Origin: Streptomyces malaysiensis subsp. samsunensis
GTDB lineage: Bacteria; Actinomycetota; Actinomycetes; Streptomycetales; Streptomycetaceae
DNA: 64,000 bases
Direction of reading: 5' to 3'
NCBI RefSeq assembly: GCF_024519315.1
Contig: NZ_JANIIC010000005.1
Coordinates: 62,001-126,000 of the forward strand
The notes under the pieces are model-generated. The model did no database searches. It was not told the DNA's origin and was given only the letters and a program-made list of their open reading frames with translations. Positions 10,682 through 19,359 of this stretch are shown in pieces. Numbering within the stretch: position 1 is the stretch's first letter; each line of letters opens with the position of its first letter. The translations under genes were made by a program, and so were the position numbers.

Positions 10682-11806
10682 GTGAGAGTGATAGTCGTCG
10701 GAGCCGGCGTGGTGGGCACCATGCACGCCTGGCACGCAGTGGAACGCGGCCACGAGGTCGTACAGATCGAGCGCGAGACGGAGGCTCGCGGCGCCTCGCT
10801 ACGCAATTTCGGCCAGATCTGGGTGAGCGGCCGGGCGAGCGGCGAGGAGCTGGACACCGCGCTGCGGGCCCGGGAGCTGTGGGAGAAGATCGGCGGCCGC
10901 GTCCCGGCGCTGGGCTTCCGCCCGAACGGCTCCCTGACCCCGGTGCGCGGCGAGCTGGAGGTGGCCGTCGCGGAGGCCGCCGTGGTCCGTGCGGACGCCG
11001 CCGCCCGTGGCTACGAGCTGCTGACCCCGGGCGAGGCCCGGGCCCTCAACCCCGCCCTGCGCGGGAAGTTCGACGCCGCCCTGTACTGCGAGCGGGACGC
11101 GGCCGTCGAGCCGCGCACCGCCCAGGTGGCGCTGCGCGCCGAGCTGCTGAGGTCCCCGCGCTACACCTTCCTGCCCGGCCGCGAGGTGCGGGAGGTGATC
11201 GGCGAGCGGGCCGTCCGCGACGACCACGGCGAGGTGCACACCGGTGACGCCGTCGTGCCGTGCACCGGCGCCTGGCTCGGCGGTCTGGTGCGCGAACTGG
11301 CCGGTCCCGACCTGCCGGTGCGCCGCGTCCGGCTCCAGATGATGCAGACCGGCCCGCTCGGCGAGCCGCTGACCACCTCGGTCGCCGACGCCGACAGCTT
11401 CCGCTACTACCCGGCGTACGCCTCCCCCGCCCTGGACGAGCTGAACGGGCGGCGGCCGCAGGCCGGTACCGCGGCGGAGCACCGTATGCAGCTGCTGATG
11501 GTGCAGCGCGCCGACGGCGGACTGACCATCGGCGTCACCCACGAGTACGAGCACCCCTTCGCCTTCGACACCCTCGAGGACCCCTACGACCACCTCACCG
11601 GTGTCGTGGAGGCCCTGCTCGGCCGGCCACTGCCGAAGGTCCGGCGCCGCTGGGCCGGGGTGTACGCCCAGTGCACCGACACCGGGCGGGTCGTGCACCG
11701 CCAGCGGGTGCGCCATGGCGTCTGGCTGGTCACCGGGCCCGGCGGGCGCGGTATGACCTGCTCGCCCGCGATAGCCGAAACCACCGCGAACGAAGTGGGC
11801 TGGTGA
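10682..11806 (+). CDS. FAD-dependent oxidoreductase of the phosphonate-associated DadA-like family
   Basis: Glycine-oxidase-like flavoprotein of 374 residues. The FAD-binding Rossmann motif VIVVGAGVVGTMHA is at the very N-terminus, and GPGGRGMTCSPA near the C-terminus closes the FAD site. This subfamily (TIGR03364-like) is found next to phosphonatase-like hydrolases and phosphonate transporters, where it is thought to oxidise an aminophosphonate or its N-methyl derivative. I chose GTG 10682. GTG 10673 is possible, but its ribosome site would be too close. The stop overlaps a GTG (GTGA), so the next gene is translationally coupled. Confidence 0.85.
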   Translation: MRVIVVGAGVVGTMHAWHAVERGHEVVQIERETEARGASLRNFGQIWVSGRASGEELDTALRARELWEKIGGRVPALGFRPNGSLTPVRGELEVAVAEAAVVRADAAARGYELLTPGEARALNPALRGKFDAALYCERDAAVEPRTAQVALRAELLRSPRYTFLPGREVREVIGERAVRDDHGEVHTGDAVVPCTGAWLGGLVRELAGPDLPVRRVRLQMMQTGPLGEPLTTSVADADSFRYYPAYASPALDELNGRRPQAGTAAEHRMQLLMVQRADGGLTIGVTHEYEHPFAFDTLEDPYDHLTGVVEALLGRPLPKVRRRWAGVYAQCTDTGRVVHRQRVRHGVWLVTGPGGRGMTCSPAIAETTANEVGW

Positions 11807-11811
11807 CACAC

Positions 11812-12510
11812 ATGACCACCCCCACCCCCGACATCCGCCTGGTGGCCCTCGACATGGCCGGTACGACCGTCGCCGACGGCGGCCTGGTCGAGCGCGCCTT
11901 CGACGCGGCCGCCGGTGAGCTGGGCGTCGAGCCCGGCACCCCCGACCACGCCGAGAAGCTGGCCCATGTCCGCGCCACCATGGGCGAGTCCAAGATCTCC
12001 GTCTTCCGCCATCTGTTCGACACGGAGGATCTGGCCCGGCGCGCCAACGCCGCCTTCGAGAGGTCGTACGGCGAACTCGTCGACGGCGGTCTGATCGCCC
12101 CAGTGCCCGGCGCCCGCGAGGCGATCGAGGCGCTGGCCGCCGACGGCCGCACCGTCGTCCTGACCACCGGCTTCGCCCGTGTCACCCAGGACGCGATCCT
12201 GGACGCGCTCGGCTGGCGCGACCTGGTGCCGCTCACCCTGTGCCCCGCCGACGCGGGCGGGCGCGGGCGGCCGTACCCGGACATGGTGCTGGAGGCGTTC
12301 CTGCGGACCAAGGCCACCGAGAGTGTGGCTCAGGTCGCCGTCGTCGGCGACACCTCCTACGACATGGTCAGCGGGGTACGGGCCGGGGCGGGGCTGGTGG
12401 CCGGTGTGCGCACCGGGGCCCACGGCGACGAGGCGTTCCGCGCGGCCGGGGCCACCCATGTGCTGGACTCGGTCGCCGAACTGCCCGCCCTGCTGCGGGG
12501 AGTCGGCTGA
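11812..12510 (+). CDS. phosphonatase-like HAD hydrolase
   Basis: HAD-superfamily protein of 232 residues, related to phosphonoacetaldehyde hydrolase. Motif I is DMAGTT with nucleophile D14 and Ala two residues later, as in PhnX rather than DxDxT phosphatases. A cap-domain lysine, K61 in MGESK, sits where PhnX has its Schiff-base lysine. Motif III/IV is VVGDTSYDM. These features suggest C-P bond cleavage of a phosphonoaldehyde, though the family (TIGR03351-like) is biochemically little known. GTG 11803 overlapping the previous stop is an alternative start. The stop overlaps the next ATG (ATGA). Confidence 0.85.
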   Translation: MTTPTPDIRLVALDMAGTTVADGGLVERAFDAAAGELGVEPGTPDHAEKLAHVRATMGESKISVFRHLFDTEDLARRANAAFERSYGELVDGGLIAPVPGAREAIEALAADGRTVVLTTGFARVTQDAILDALGWRDLVPLTLCPADAGGRGRPYPDMVLEAFLRTKATESVAQVAVVGDTSYDMVSGVRAGAGLVAGVRTGAHGDEAFRAAGATHVLDSVAELPALLRGVG

Positions 12511-13136
12511 TGGGCATCCGCTTCGACGCGGTCACCGTCGCCTACGACGGCAATGTCGTACTGGACGCCCTCGACCTCACCGTGGCGACCGGCGAGGTCA
12601 TGGCGCTCCTCGGGCCGTCCGGATCCGGCAAGACCACCGCGCTGCGGGCGGTCGCCGGGTTCGTACGGCCCGCCTCCGGGCGGGTCTTCCTCGGCGACCG
12701 CGACGTCACCGATCTGCCGCCGCACCGGCGGGGCATCGGGATGGTCGTCCAGAGTTACGCGCTCTTCCCGCATCTGCGGGTCGAGGACAACGTGGCGTTC
12801 GGCCTCAAGGCCCGCAAGGTCCCCAAGGCCGAGCTGCGGGCGCGGGTGGCGGAGGCGCTGGAGATGACCGGCATGGCGGCCTACGCCCGCCGCCATCCGC
12901 GGGAGCTGTCCGGCGGCCGGCAGCAGCGCGTGGCCATCGCCCGCGCGCTCGCCATCCGCCCGGACGTCCTCCTCCTCGATGAGCCGCTGTCCGCGCTCGA
13001 CGCCCGGCTGCGCTCCGGCATGCTCGCCGAACTCGCCCGGCTGCACCGCGAGTTGCCCGAGGTGTCGATCCTGTACGTCACCCACGACCAGATCGAGGCG
13101 CTCACCCTCGCGGACCGGATCGCGGTGATGGACAAG
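12510..13136 (+). pseudogene. 3'-truncated phosphonate-type ABC transporter ATPase
   Basis: The gene begins with an ATGA overlap and encodes the first ~209 residues of a PotA/PhnT-like ATPase: Walker A GPSGSGKTT, Q-loop VVQSYALFPH, signature LSGGRQQRVAIARAL, Walker B VLLLDEPLSALD and H-loop VTHDQ. Homology ends at RIAVMDKA (about 13136). The frame then runs to 13391 through antisense of the next gene. The nucleotide-binding domain is nearly complete, but the C-terminal regulatory part is gone. The permeases and binding protein expected downstream are absent. A residual ATPase of up to 293 residues could still be made. Confidence 0.8.
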
Positions 13137-13729
13137 GCCTTCAGCGCGGCCTCCACGGCGGCGTCCACCGCGGCGATGACATCGGCGCCGGGCGAGGCGG
13201 CGCGGTGCCGCTCGTCGGCGGCCGGGCTGGTGCCGACGAGCAGCAGTGCCCGATGGGTGTCGAGGTACAGGCCGAGGACCCACACCTCGGCCTCCGGGAG
13301 CGGGGGCCGGGTGGGCACGACGGGGACGGTGGCGTTGCCGGGGGTGACCCGCCAGCGCTGGCGGATGGCGGCGACGGCCGCGTGGCTGTAGCCGAGTTCG
13401 CGGGCGACCGCGCGGGAGGCGCCGCTGCCGTCGGGCGCCAGGACGGTACGGGTGATGACCTCGGCCTCGTCGATGATGCTGGGCCGCCCGGGGCGGGGGC
13501 GCTCGCGCAGGCCCTCCATGCCGGAGGTGTCGAAGCGCTGCCGCCAGTGGCCCACGGTCTGCCGGGAGACCTCCAGCCGCCGGGCGATCTCGGCGTTGCG
13601 CAGCCCCTGGGAGGCGAGGAGGACGACGGCGGCGCGGGTGGCGCGCGGGCCGCCCTCCGCCACCCAGTTCCGGAGCAGCCTGTGGTCCTCCTCGGGCAGG
13701 CCCGCGGTGTCCTGGCGGGGCGGGTTCAC
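13137..13729 (-). pseudogene. HTH protein related to IS630-type transposase N-termini, 3' end lost
   Basis: GTG at 13729 overlaps the GH38 stop (GTGA). The product has a Homeodomain-like HTH (RNAEIARRLEVSRQTVGHWRQRF) and a second HTH (ASRAVARELGYSHAAVAAIRQR), the arrangement of IS630 transposase N-termini. It then continues with LPEAEVWVLGLYLDTHRALLLVG instead of a DDE core start. Resemblance ends at AALKA, where the reading enters the antisense of the truncated ABC ATPase. The operon position after a glycosidase suggests a domesticated regulator rather than a mobile element. No terminal repeats were seen. Confidence 0.65.
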
Positions 13730-16700
13730 GACGCCCCGCGCGCCAGCCGGAGGGTCAGGATCTGGAACGGGCGCAGCTCGAGGTCCAGCACGCCGTCGGT
13801 GTGCGGCAGTTCGCCCGTGGGGTTCTCCAGGAGGTCGGTCACCTGGGCGCGTGCGACGGCGAAACCGGCGGCGAGGGAGGTGCGGACCCGGCCGCCCCTC
13901 GACTCGTAGAGCCGGACCACGACATCGCCGGAGCGGTCGTCGGCGAGCTTGACCGCCTCCACCACGACGGCCGGATCGCCCACCGCGACCAGCGGCGGTC
14001 CGGTGAGCCGGGTGGTGGCCGGGCGCAGCGGGAGGCCGAACGCGTAGCCCCCGGCCACGGCGTCGCCGATGTCGGCGCCGGGGCACAGCGCGTAGCGGAA
14101 GCGGTGGCGGCCCCGGTCGGCGTGCGGGTCGGGGCTGTGGGGGCCGCGCAGCAGGGTGAGCCGGAGGGTCGTGGTCGTTCCGCCGTCCTCGCGGGTGCGG
14201 CGGCCGAAGTCGTGCCCGTAGGTGGAGTCGGTGAGCAGGGCCGCGCCCCAGCCGTGTTCGCCGACGTGGATCCAGCGGTGCGCCCATGCCTCGAAGCGGG
14301 CGGCGTCCCAGCTGGTGTTCTCGTGGGTGGGCCGCTCGACATGGCCGAACTGGATCTCGGACGCGGCGCGTTCGGCGTGTACGTCCAGGGGCCAGGCGGC
14401 CTTGAGGACGGCGTCCTCCTCCCGCCAGTCGATGTCCGTGTCCACCTCCAGGATCCGGCTGCCCGCGGCCGGGCCGAGGCGCTGCACGACCACGGACCGG
14501 CCGGTGGTGCGCTCCACGCGGACCCGGGCCAGCAGCGGACCCTCGTCCTCGAGCCGGACGGCGGTGGCGGTGTCCAGGTCGCGGTGGGCGTCGCGGTACT
14601 GGGCGTCCAGGTTCCGGGCGCTGAAGCGCACCGGATCGTCGGGGTGGAGCTGGAGCAGGTTTCCGGCGCCACCGGGTGCGATGGCCTCTCTGCGGCAGGC
14701 GTGGTCGTAGGCGGACCGGACCAGCCCGTCGGCGTCGATACGCACCGTCAGCGCGCCGTTGTCCAGGACGTATCCGCCACCGTCTGCGGGACGGGCGGTG
14801 ACGGTCGGCCGGTCGGCGGTGTCGGCGCTTCCGGTGCCGAGCGCGGCGGCGCCGAGCGCGGGGGCCTGGGCGAGTACGGCGTACCGGCCGTCGGAGAGCT
14901 TCTGCACCGGGCCGCCCGCGGCGGGCGGCTCATCGAGGGGTACGACCTCGCGCCGGGCGTGGGGGGCTGCGTTGAGGACGGCGAGCGGTTCCGCGGGGTC
15001 CGGGTGGCCGGCGGCCGCGGCCACGATCCGCTCCAGGCTTCGGTGGATGGCGCGGTAGGTCTGCTCGGCCTGCTGGTGGACCCAGGAGATGGAGATGCCG
15101 GGGAGGATGTCGTGGATCTGGTGGAGCAGCACCTGCTTCCACAGCGCGTCGAGCGTCTCGTACGGATAGGGCTCGCCGGTGCGGACGGCGGCGGTGGCCG
15201 CCCACAGCTCGGCCTCGCGCAGCAGGGCCTCGCCGCGCCGGTTGCCGCGCTTGGTGCGGGCCTGGCTGGTGTAGGTGCCGCGGTGGGGCTCCAAGTGCAG
15301 CTCACCGCGCCACACCGGCGCGTCGGGGTACTCCCCGCGGGCCTCGCGGAAGAAGTCCGACGGCGTCCGGACCCGGACCCGCGGGGAGCCTTCGAGGTCG
15401 GCCAGGCGACGGGCCTTCTCCAGCATCTCGCGGGTGGGCCCTCCCCCGCCGTCGCCGAAGCCGAAGGGGGCCAGCGAGCGGGTGGAGCCGCCCTTGTCGG
15501 CGTAACGGGCGACGGCGTGGGCCAGTTCGGCGCCGGACAGGGCGGCGTTGTCGTCCACGGGCGGGGAGTGGGTGAAGATCCGGGTGCCGTCGATCCCCTC
15601 CCACCAGAAGGTGTGGTGGGGCGGCCGGCCGGTCTCGTGCCACGACGGCTTCCGGGTGAGGAACCAGCGGGCGCCCGCGAGCGCGGCCAGCTGCGGGTAG
15701 GCCGCGGTGCAGCCGAAGGCGCCGGGCAGCCAGACGCCGTCGGTCTCCACGCCGAGCTCCTGGGAGAAGAAGCGGCGGCCGTGGACCAGCTGGCGCGCCA
15801 GTGCCTCGCCGCCGGGCAGATTGCCGTCGGCCTCGACCCACATGCCGCCCACCGGCGCCCAGTTGCCGTCGGCGACGGCCTTCTTGATCCGCTCGAAGAC
15901 ATACGGCTGGTGGTCGCGCATCCACGCGTAACTCTGCGCGGAGGAGCATGCGAAGACCAGCTCGGGATACTCCTCGGCCAGCGCGGCCACGCTGGAGAAC
16001 GTCCGGGCGCACTTGCGCACGCTCTCGCGCGGCGGCCACAGCCACCCGGAGCCGATGCGGGCGTGTCCGACGGCGGCGATGGTGTGCGCGGAGTCATGGG
16101 CCCGCCGGTCCAGGAGCGGGCGCAGGATCTCGCGGGCGGCCGCGGCGCCCGCGGCGATACGGCGCGGGGGCACGCTGTCCACGGCCCGCTGGAGGGCGCG
16201 CAGGATCTCGTGTCTGCGCGGCAGCCCGAGGGGCAGTTCGCGCATCAGCTCGTCCAGCACCTCCATGTCGTGGAGGAGCTGCCAGACGTCCTCCTCGCGG
16301 ACCACGAGGTCGGCGCGGCGCAGCCGGTACAGCTCCTCCTCGCCCGCGGTGAGCCGGTGGCCGTAGTGGGTGCCGATGCCGGTGGCTCCCGCGATGGGCG
16401 GGTTGGCGGCGGCCTCGACCAGGAGGCACACGCTCTCGCCGCCGACGGCGCGGGGGGTCAGCGGCACCGAGCGGTTGTGGGGGTGCAGGCCCTGGAGCGG
16501 GGTGCCGTCGGCGGTGTGGACCAGGCCCTCGGCCTGGCCACCGGGGCCGTGGGAGAGGTCGAAGCCGAGGTCGAACAGGGCCTCCACCCGGCGGCCCGCC
16601 CAGCGCTCGGGAATGGTCGCGGTGGTCCGGAACCAGGTGGTCGACCAGGGGCCGCCCCAGCTGCCGCCGGTGATGAACGGCCGGTACTCGGCGCGCAGCG

Positions 16701-16842
16701 CGTCGGCCACCGGCACCGGCTCCCCGGGGATGTGCCAGGCGGCGACCTCCAGGGGGACGCGGTCGCTGTGGAGCGCCGGGCGCAGGCGCTCGGCGATGAA
16801 CTTCGCGATGCGCTCTTCCACGGTGTGGCGGTCGTCGTGCAT
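13726..16842 (-). CDS. glycoside hydrolase family 38 (alpha-mannosidase) homologue lacking catalytic and zinc residues
   Basis: Protein of 1038 residues with the full GH38 architecture: N-terminal beta domain, catalytic-fold domain about 255-520, helical middle domain, and large C-terminal beta domains. Class hallmarks such as WLWPPRESVRKCARTF, VGGMWVEADGN and GFGDGGGGPTREML are conserved. The expected zinc motif H-I-D is instead R262-I263-G264 (GHARIGSGW). The nucleophile/zinc Asp in W-L-P-D-x-F-G is G374 (WLPGAFG). The later His (FTHSPP) is present. Three of four metal or catalytic positions are therefore lost, so mannosidase activity is unlikely. The ATG at 16842 follows AGGAGG about 11 bases upstream. 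Cytoplasmic, with no signal peptide. Confidence 0.88.
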   Translation of the reverse strand: MHDDRHTVEERIAKFIAERLRPALHSDRVPLEVAAWHIPGEPVPVADALRAEYRPFITGGSWGGPWSTTWFRTTATIPERWAGRRVEALFDLGFDLSHGPGGQAEGLVHTADGTPLQGLHPHNRSVPLTPRAVGGESVCLLVEAAANPPIAGATGIGTHYGHRLTAGEEELYRLRRADLVVREEDVWQLLHDMEVLDELMRELPLGLPRRHEILRALQRAVDSVPPRRIAAGAAAAREILRPLLDRRAHDSAHTIAAVGHARIGSGWLWPPRESVRKCARTFSSVAALAEEYPELVFACSSAQSYAWMRDHQPYVFERIKKAVADGNWAPVGGMWVEADGNLPGGEALARQLVHGRRFFSQELGVETDGVWLPGAFGCTAAYPQLAALAGARWFLTRKPSWHETGRPPHHTFWWEGIDGTRIFTHSPPVDDNAALSGAELAHAVARYADKGGSTRSLAPFGFGDGGGGPTREMLEKARRLADLEGSPRVRVRTPSDFFREARGEYPDAPVWRGELHLEPHRGTYTSQARTKRGNRRGEALLREAELWAATAAVRTGEPYPYETLDALWKQVLLHQIHDILPGISISWVHQQAEQTYRAIHRSLERIVAAAAGHPDPAEPLAVLNAAPHARREVVPLDEPPAAGGPVQKLSDGRYAVLAQAPALGAAALGTGSADTADRPTVTARPADGGGYVLDNGALTVRIDADGLVRSAYDHACRREAIAPGGAGNLLQLHPDDPVRFSARNLDAQYRDAHRDLDTATAVRLEDEGPLLARVRVERTTGRSVVVQRLGPAAGSRILEVDTDIDWREEDAVLKAAWPLDVHAERAASEIQFGHVERPTHENTSWDAARFEAWAHRWIHVGEHGWGAALLTDSTYGHDFGRRTREDGGTTTTLRLTLLRGPHSPDPHADRGRHRFRYALCPGADIGDAVAGGYAFGLPLRPATTRLTGPPLVAVGDPAVVVEAVKLADDRSGDVVVRLYESRGGRVRTSLAAGFAVARAQVTDLLENPTGELPHTDGVLDLELRPFQILTLRLARGAS

Positions 16843-17074
16843 GGTCGGCCGTTCCTCCTGCTTACCTCCGGGAAAGTGCGCGTGACGTTTATGTAAAACC
16901 ATGTGTGTTATCACGTCAACGCTTCGGCTGAAATACCGGAGCACGGCTTTGAACCGCCCCTTCGACCTGCTGTTTTACTCGGCAAAAGAAGCGGTTCGAC
17001 GCTCTGCCAGGAGGAAAATAAGCGGCTTTCCATCGACTGTGTCAACAAAGAGAATTGACATCGGGGACAGAAAT

Positions 17075-17110
17075 GCGGCGGGGAGGAGTCGGCGTTCTCC
17101 TCCCCGCCGC
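17075..17110 (-). terminator. strong hairpin, probable terminator
   Basis: Perfect 14-bp stem (17075-17088 with 17097-17110) and 8-base loop. On the minus strand it is followed by ATTTCTGT. It lies downstream of the stop of the minus-strand fragment at 17167 and so fits that gene's terminator. It also separates it from the GH38 promoter. Confidence 0.7.
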
Positions 17111-17112
17111 GC

Positions 17113-17153
17113 GGGCCGTCCGGAGGGTCCCCTCGGGTCCTCCGGCGCGGCCC
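17113..17153. terminator. second imperfect hairpin next to the terminator
   Basis: GGGCCGTCCGGAGGGTCC (from 17113) can pair with GGGTCCTCCGGCGCGGCCC (to 17153) with a small bulge. Together with the neighbouring 14-bp stem it forms a double hairpin at the 3' side of the remnant gene. Confidence 0.45.
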
Positions 17154-17166
17154 GGCTCGTCCCGGC

Positions 17167-17203
17167 TCAGCCGGTGGTGAAGGTGAAGTCGTCCAGGTCG
17201 AAG
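17167..17203 (-). pseudogene. last dozen codons of an unidentified minus-strand gene
   Basis: The minus strand reads L-F-D-L-D-D-F-T-F-T-T-G-stop, the kind of beta-strand ending seen in secreted carbohydrate-binding or glycosidase proteins, followed by two hairpins. Upstream of it the sequence changes to a GH99 fragment on the other strand. Both genes have lost their 5' parts. A single deletion between divergent genes explains this. The identity of the parent gene cannot be determined. Confidence 0.45.
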
Positions 17204-17750
17204 AGGTTGTACTACGCCTTCGAATCCCTGCGCATCGTCGACTGGACCCCGCTGGACCAGGTGGCCGACCGCGCCATCGTGCTCGCCCAGACCACGGATG
17301 TGTCGAAGGTCGCGCACTTCGGCGGCATGTACACCTACGACGCCATCGCGGCCGGCAACAATCCGCAGTGGGCCGGCCCGGCCGCGTACTGCCGCGACCA
17401 CGGCATGGCCTGGGCACCGTCCATCGGCCCCGGCTACATCGACGACCGCGCCGTGCCCGGCAACACCACCCCCACCCTGGAGCGCGACAACGGCGCCACC
17501 TACGACCTGGAGTGGAACAACGCCCTCTCCCCCGGCCAACGGGGGCCCGCCCACCTGGGTCTCGATCACCTCGTTCAACGAGTGGCACGAGGGCAGCCAG
17601 ATCGAGCCCGCCACCGCCACCCCGCCCACGGCGCTGAGCTACCGGACCTATGGCGGGGCGTACGGGAGGACGGGCCGCGAGGCCGAGACGGCGTATGTCG
17701 ACCGCACCGCGTACTGGGTGGGCCGCTTCGAGACCGCGCGCCGCCGCTGA
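17204..17750 (+). pseudogene. GH99-like (endo-alpha-mannosidase family) gene, 5'-truncated and frameshifted
   Basis: From about 17204 the frame reads VDWTPLDQVADRAIVLAQTT, HFGGMYTYDAIA and PSIGPGYIDDR as in GH99-type enzymes. At about 17530 the family sequence continues in another frame (GGPPTWVSITSFNEWHEGSQIEPA), which contains the catalytic Glu pair of the E-W-H-E motif, and ends at 17750. The switch coincides with a run of five C (CTCCCCCGG) where four would restore the frame. The N-terminal half including any signal peptide is missing. Non-functional as written. Related to alpha-mannan or glycoprotein degradation. Confidence 0.78.
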
Positions 17751-17873
17751 GCCGTCGTCGGGCCTCCGTTGAGCCGTCGTCGGGCCGTCGTGCCCGGGGG
17801 TCGCCCCCGGGCGCTCGCTGCGCGGGCGGACCCGCCGGGCGGACCCGGTCGGCGGGTCCGCCCGGCACATCCG

Positions 17874-19118
17874 CTAGGCGACCGGCCTGGTGGGCCGGTT
17901 GGGGGTCAGCGCGATCTCCTTCTTGAGCATCCGGCCGCCGTCACCGGTGAGGCGGAGGTAGTAGTCCGAGGAGCAGACGGTCCCGTCCTCGTCCAGCGCC
18001 CAGATCCCCGAACCGGCCGGGACCATCGAGGCGTTCTCCGCCGTCTTGGCTATCTGATTGCCCTCGTTGTACTCGTCGAACATGGAGATGTAGATGCCTT
18101 GTGCGCCCACCCGCACCATGTTGTAGAACTGCCGCCACATGAAGTCGCCGTGCGCGCGCTGCCGCGACTGGGTGTCCCCGGGGAGCACACAGGGCTGGTA
18201 GTCGACCCCGTTGGCATTGCAGTCGGCCTGGTCCGGGGTGTTGACATTGGTGAAGAAGCGGTCGGTGTCGGCGATGTTGCCGATCCGTCCCACCATCCAC
18301 GGCGACAGCATGTTGAAGGCGTGGTAGACGCCGATGTAGCCGGGGCGTGAGTCCTCGTTGCCGGACCGCCAGTGGGTGGGGACCCCGCCCATCACATAAC
18401 AGCCTTGCGACTTGAACCAGTTGACGACGTCCAGGCAGTCCGCGGCCGACCAGGGCTTGTTGCCCTCGTTGAAGCCGAAGCCCCAGATGCCCACCACCGG
18501 CTTGCCGTTCTGGCTGGCGTAGGCGGAGGACGAGGTGTGGGCCTTCATCTTGTCGGTCCAGTCCTGCTTCATCTGGCTCTTCATGTCGAGCCAGCCGGTG
18601 GCGTCGTACATGATGTAGAACTTCCGGCCGTACTTCTCCGCCGCCGAGCGGACCTTGGTGGCCATGGCGTCGCGCGTCGGCCCCTCCGGGCTGAAGGGGT
18701 TGAAGCGCTGGAGGGCGGCGGTGTCGATGTTGTACTGCTGCATCCAGCGGAAGTGGGTGTCCACGGTCTGCTGGTCGTAGGAGGAGAACAGGTTGGCCGG
18801 CTGGCCATTGTCGAGGTTGTTGTAATCGGTTTTGTAGCCCTTGGTGTAATCGCGCATATCCGGCCAGCTGTGGATACCCGTGTTGCTCGGCGACGGCGGC
18901 TGGGACATATTGGCGGCCCAGTGCCACCAGCCGTTGATCGGGGCGCCATCGCCCGCGCAGGCGAACCAGCCCTGATAGCCGACGGTGATCTTGCCGACGA
19001 CGTCTCCGGGCGGACTGGCCGCGGTGGCGGTGCCCGTCGTCAGCCTGGCGGTGCCCAGCGCGCCGAGCGCCGTGGCGCCGAGTGCGGAACCGATGAGATG
19101 GCGGCGTGAAATACCCAT
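17874..19118 (-). CDS. secreted GH71/GH99-like glycoside hydrolase (Tat-exported)
   Basis: A 414-residue protein with a twin-arginine signal (GISRRHLIGSALGATALGALG). The barrel begins ITVGYQGWFACAGDGAPINGWWHW. Candidate acidic residues are in GFGFNEGNKPW and FDEYNEGNQI, the latter aligned with the GH99 [N/D]E-x-x-E motif. Aromatic-rich sequence (NLFSSYDQQTVDTHFRWM) is typical of the GH71/99-like xylosidase/arabinosidase-annotated group in Streptomyces. Substrate unproven, plausibly an alpha-linked mannan or glucan. The ATG at 19118 is favoured because it starts the signal peptide exactly. An earlier in-frame start would add about 107 unrelated residues. A LacI-like site lies upstream. Confidence 0.82.
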   Translation of the reverse strand: MGISRRHLIGSALGATALGALGTARLTTGTATAASPPGDVVGKITVGYQGWFACAGDGAPINGWWHWAANMSQPPSPSNTGIHSWPDMRDYTKGYKTDYNNLDNGQPANLFSSYDQQTVDTHFRWMQQYNIDTAALQRFNPFSPEGPTRDAMATKVRSAAEKYGRKFYIMYDATGWLDMKSQMKQDWTDKMKAHTSSSAYASQNGKPVVGIWGFGFNEGNKPWSAADCLDVVNWFKSQGCYVMGGVPTHWRSGNEDSRPGYIGVYHAFNMLSPWMVGRIGNIADTDRFFTNVNTPDQADCNANGVDYQPCVLPGDTQSRQRAHGDFMWRQFYNMVRVGAQGIYISMFDEYNEGNQIAKTAENASMVPAGSGIWALDEDGTVCSSDYYLRLTGDGGRMLKKEIALTPNRPTRPVA

Positions 19119-19207
19119 GGGGCCTGCCTTTCCGGCAGTGAGCGGCTTGTGTGGGGTGCTCGCTGCGGCGGAGCGTAATATCGCATTAACGATTCCGCAA
19201 TTTAATT

Positions 19208-19244
19208 GACGAAAAGCCGAATTCCGGCGGAAGCGCTTTTCGTC
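19208..19244. promoter_or_regulatory. inverted repeat with embedded AAGCGCTT, likely LacI-type operator or terminator
   Basis: GACGAAAAGC (19208-19217) and GCTTTTCGTC (19235-19244) are perfect 10-bp inverted arms. The right arm overlaps the palindrome AAGCGCTT (19231-19238), the core of many LacI-family operators for sugar genes. It lies 90-126 bp upstream of the secreted glycosidase start and about 115 bp after the cupin stop, so it could serve either as operator or as terminator. Confidence 0.5.
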
Positions 19245-19359
19245 GTTTATGTGCCGCGCCATGTGCCATGCGCCATGCGCCGGCCGACCGGTACGTTCGA
19301 GGTCGCCGTGGGCGGGCCCGGGGCCACCGTGGCCGTGGTGGTACGGACCGCGTCGAGGG

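Noticed and set aside
13137..13729. An insertion sequence of the IS630 family at the 13 kb junction
   Set aside because: The HTH part resembles IS630 transposase N-termini, but there is no DDE core, no terminal inverted repeat and no target-site duplication, and the gene is coupled to the GH38 gene.
13801..16896. A 1031-codon open frame on the plus strand opposite the GH38 gene
   Set aside because: It is an antisense shadow caused by high third-position GC. It shows long Gly/Val/Gln-rich low-complexity stretches and no domain, while the minus strand has a complete GH38 protein.
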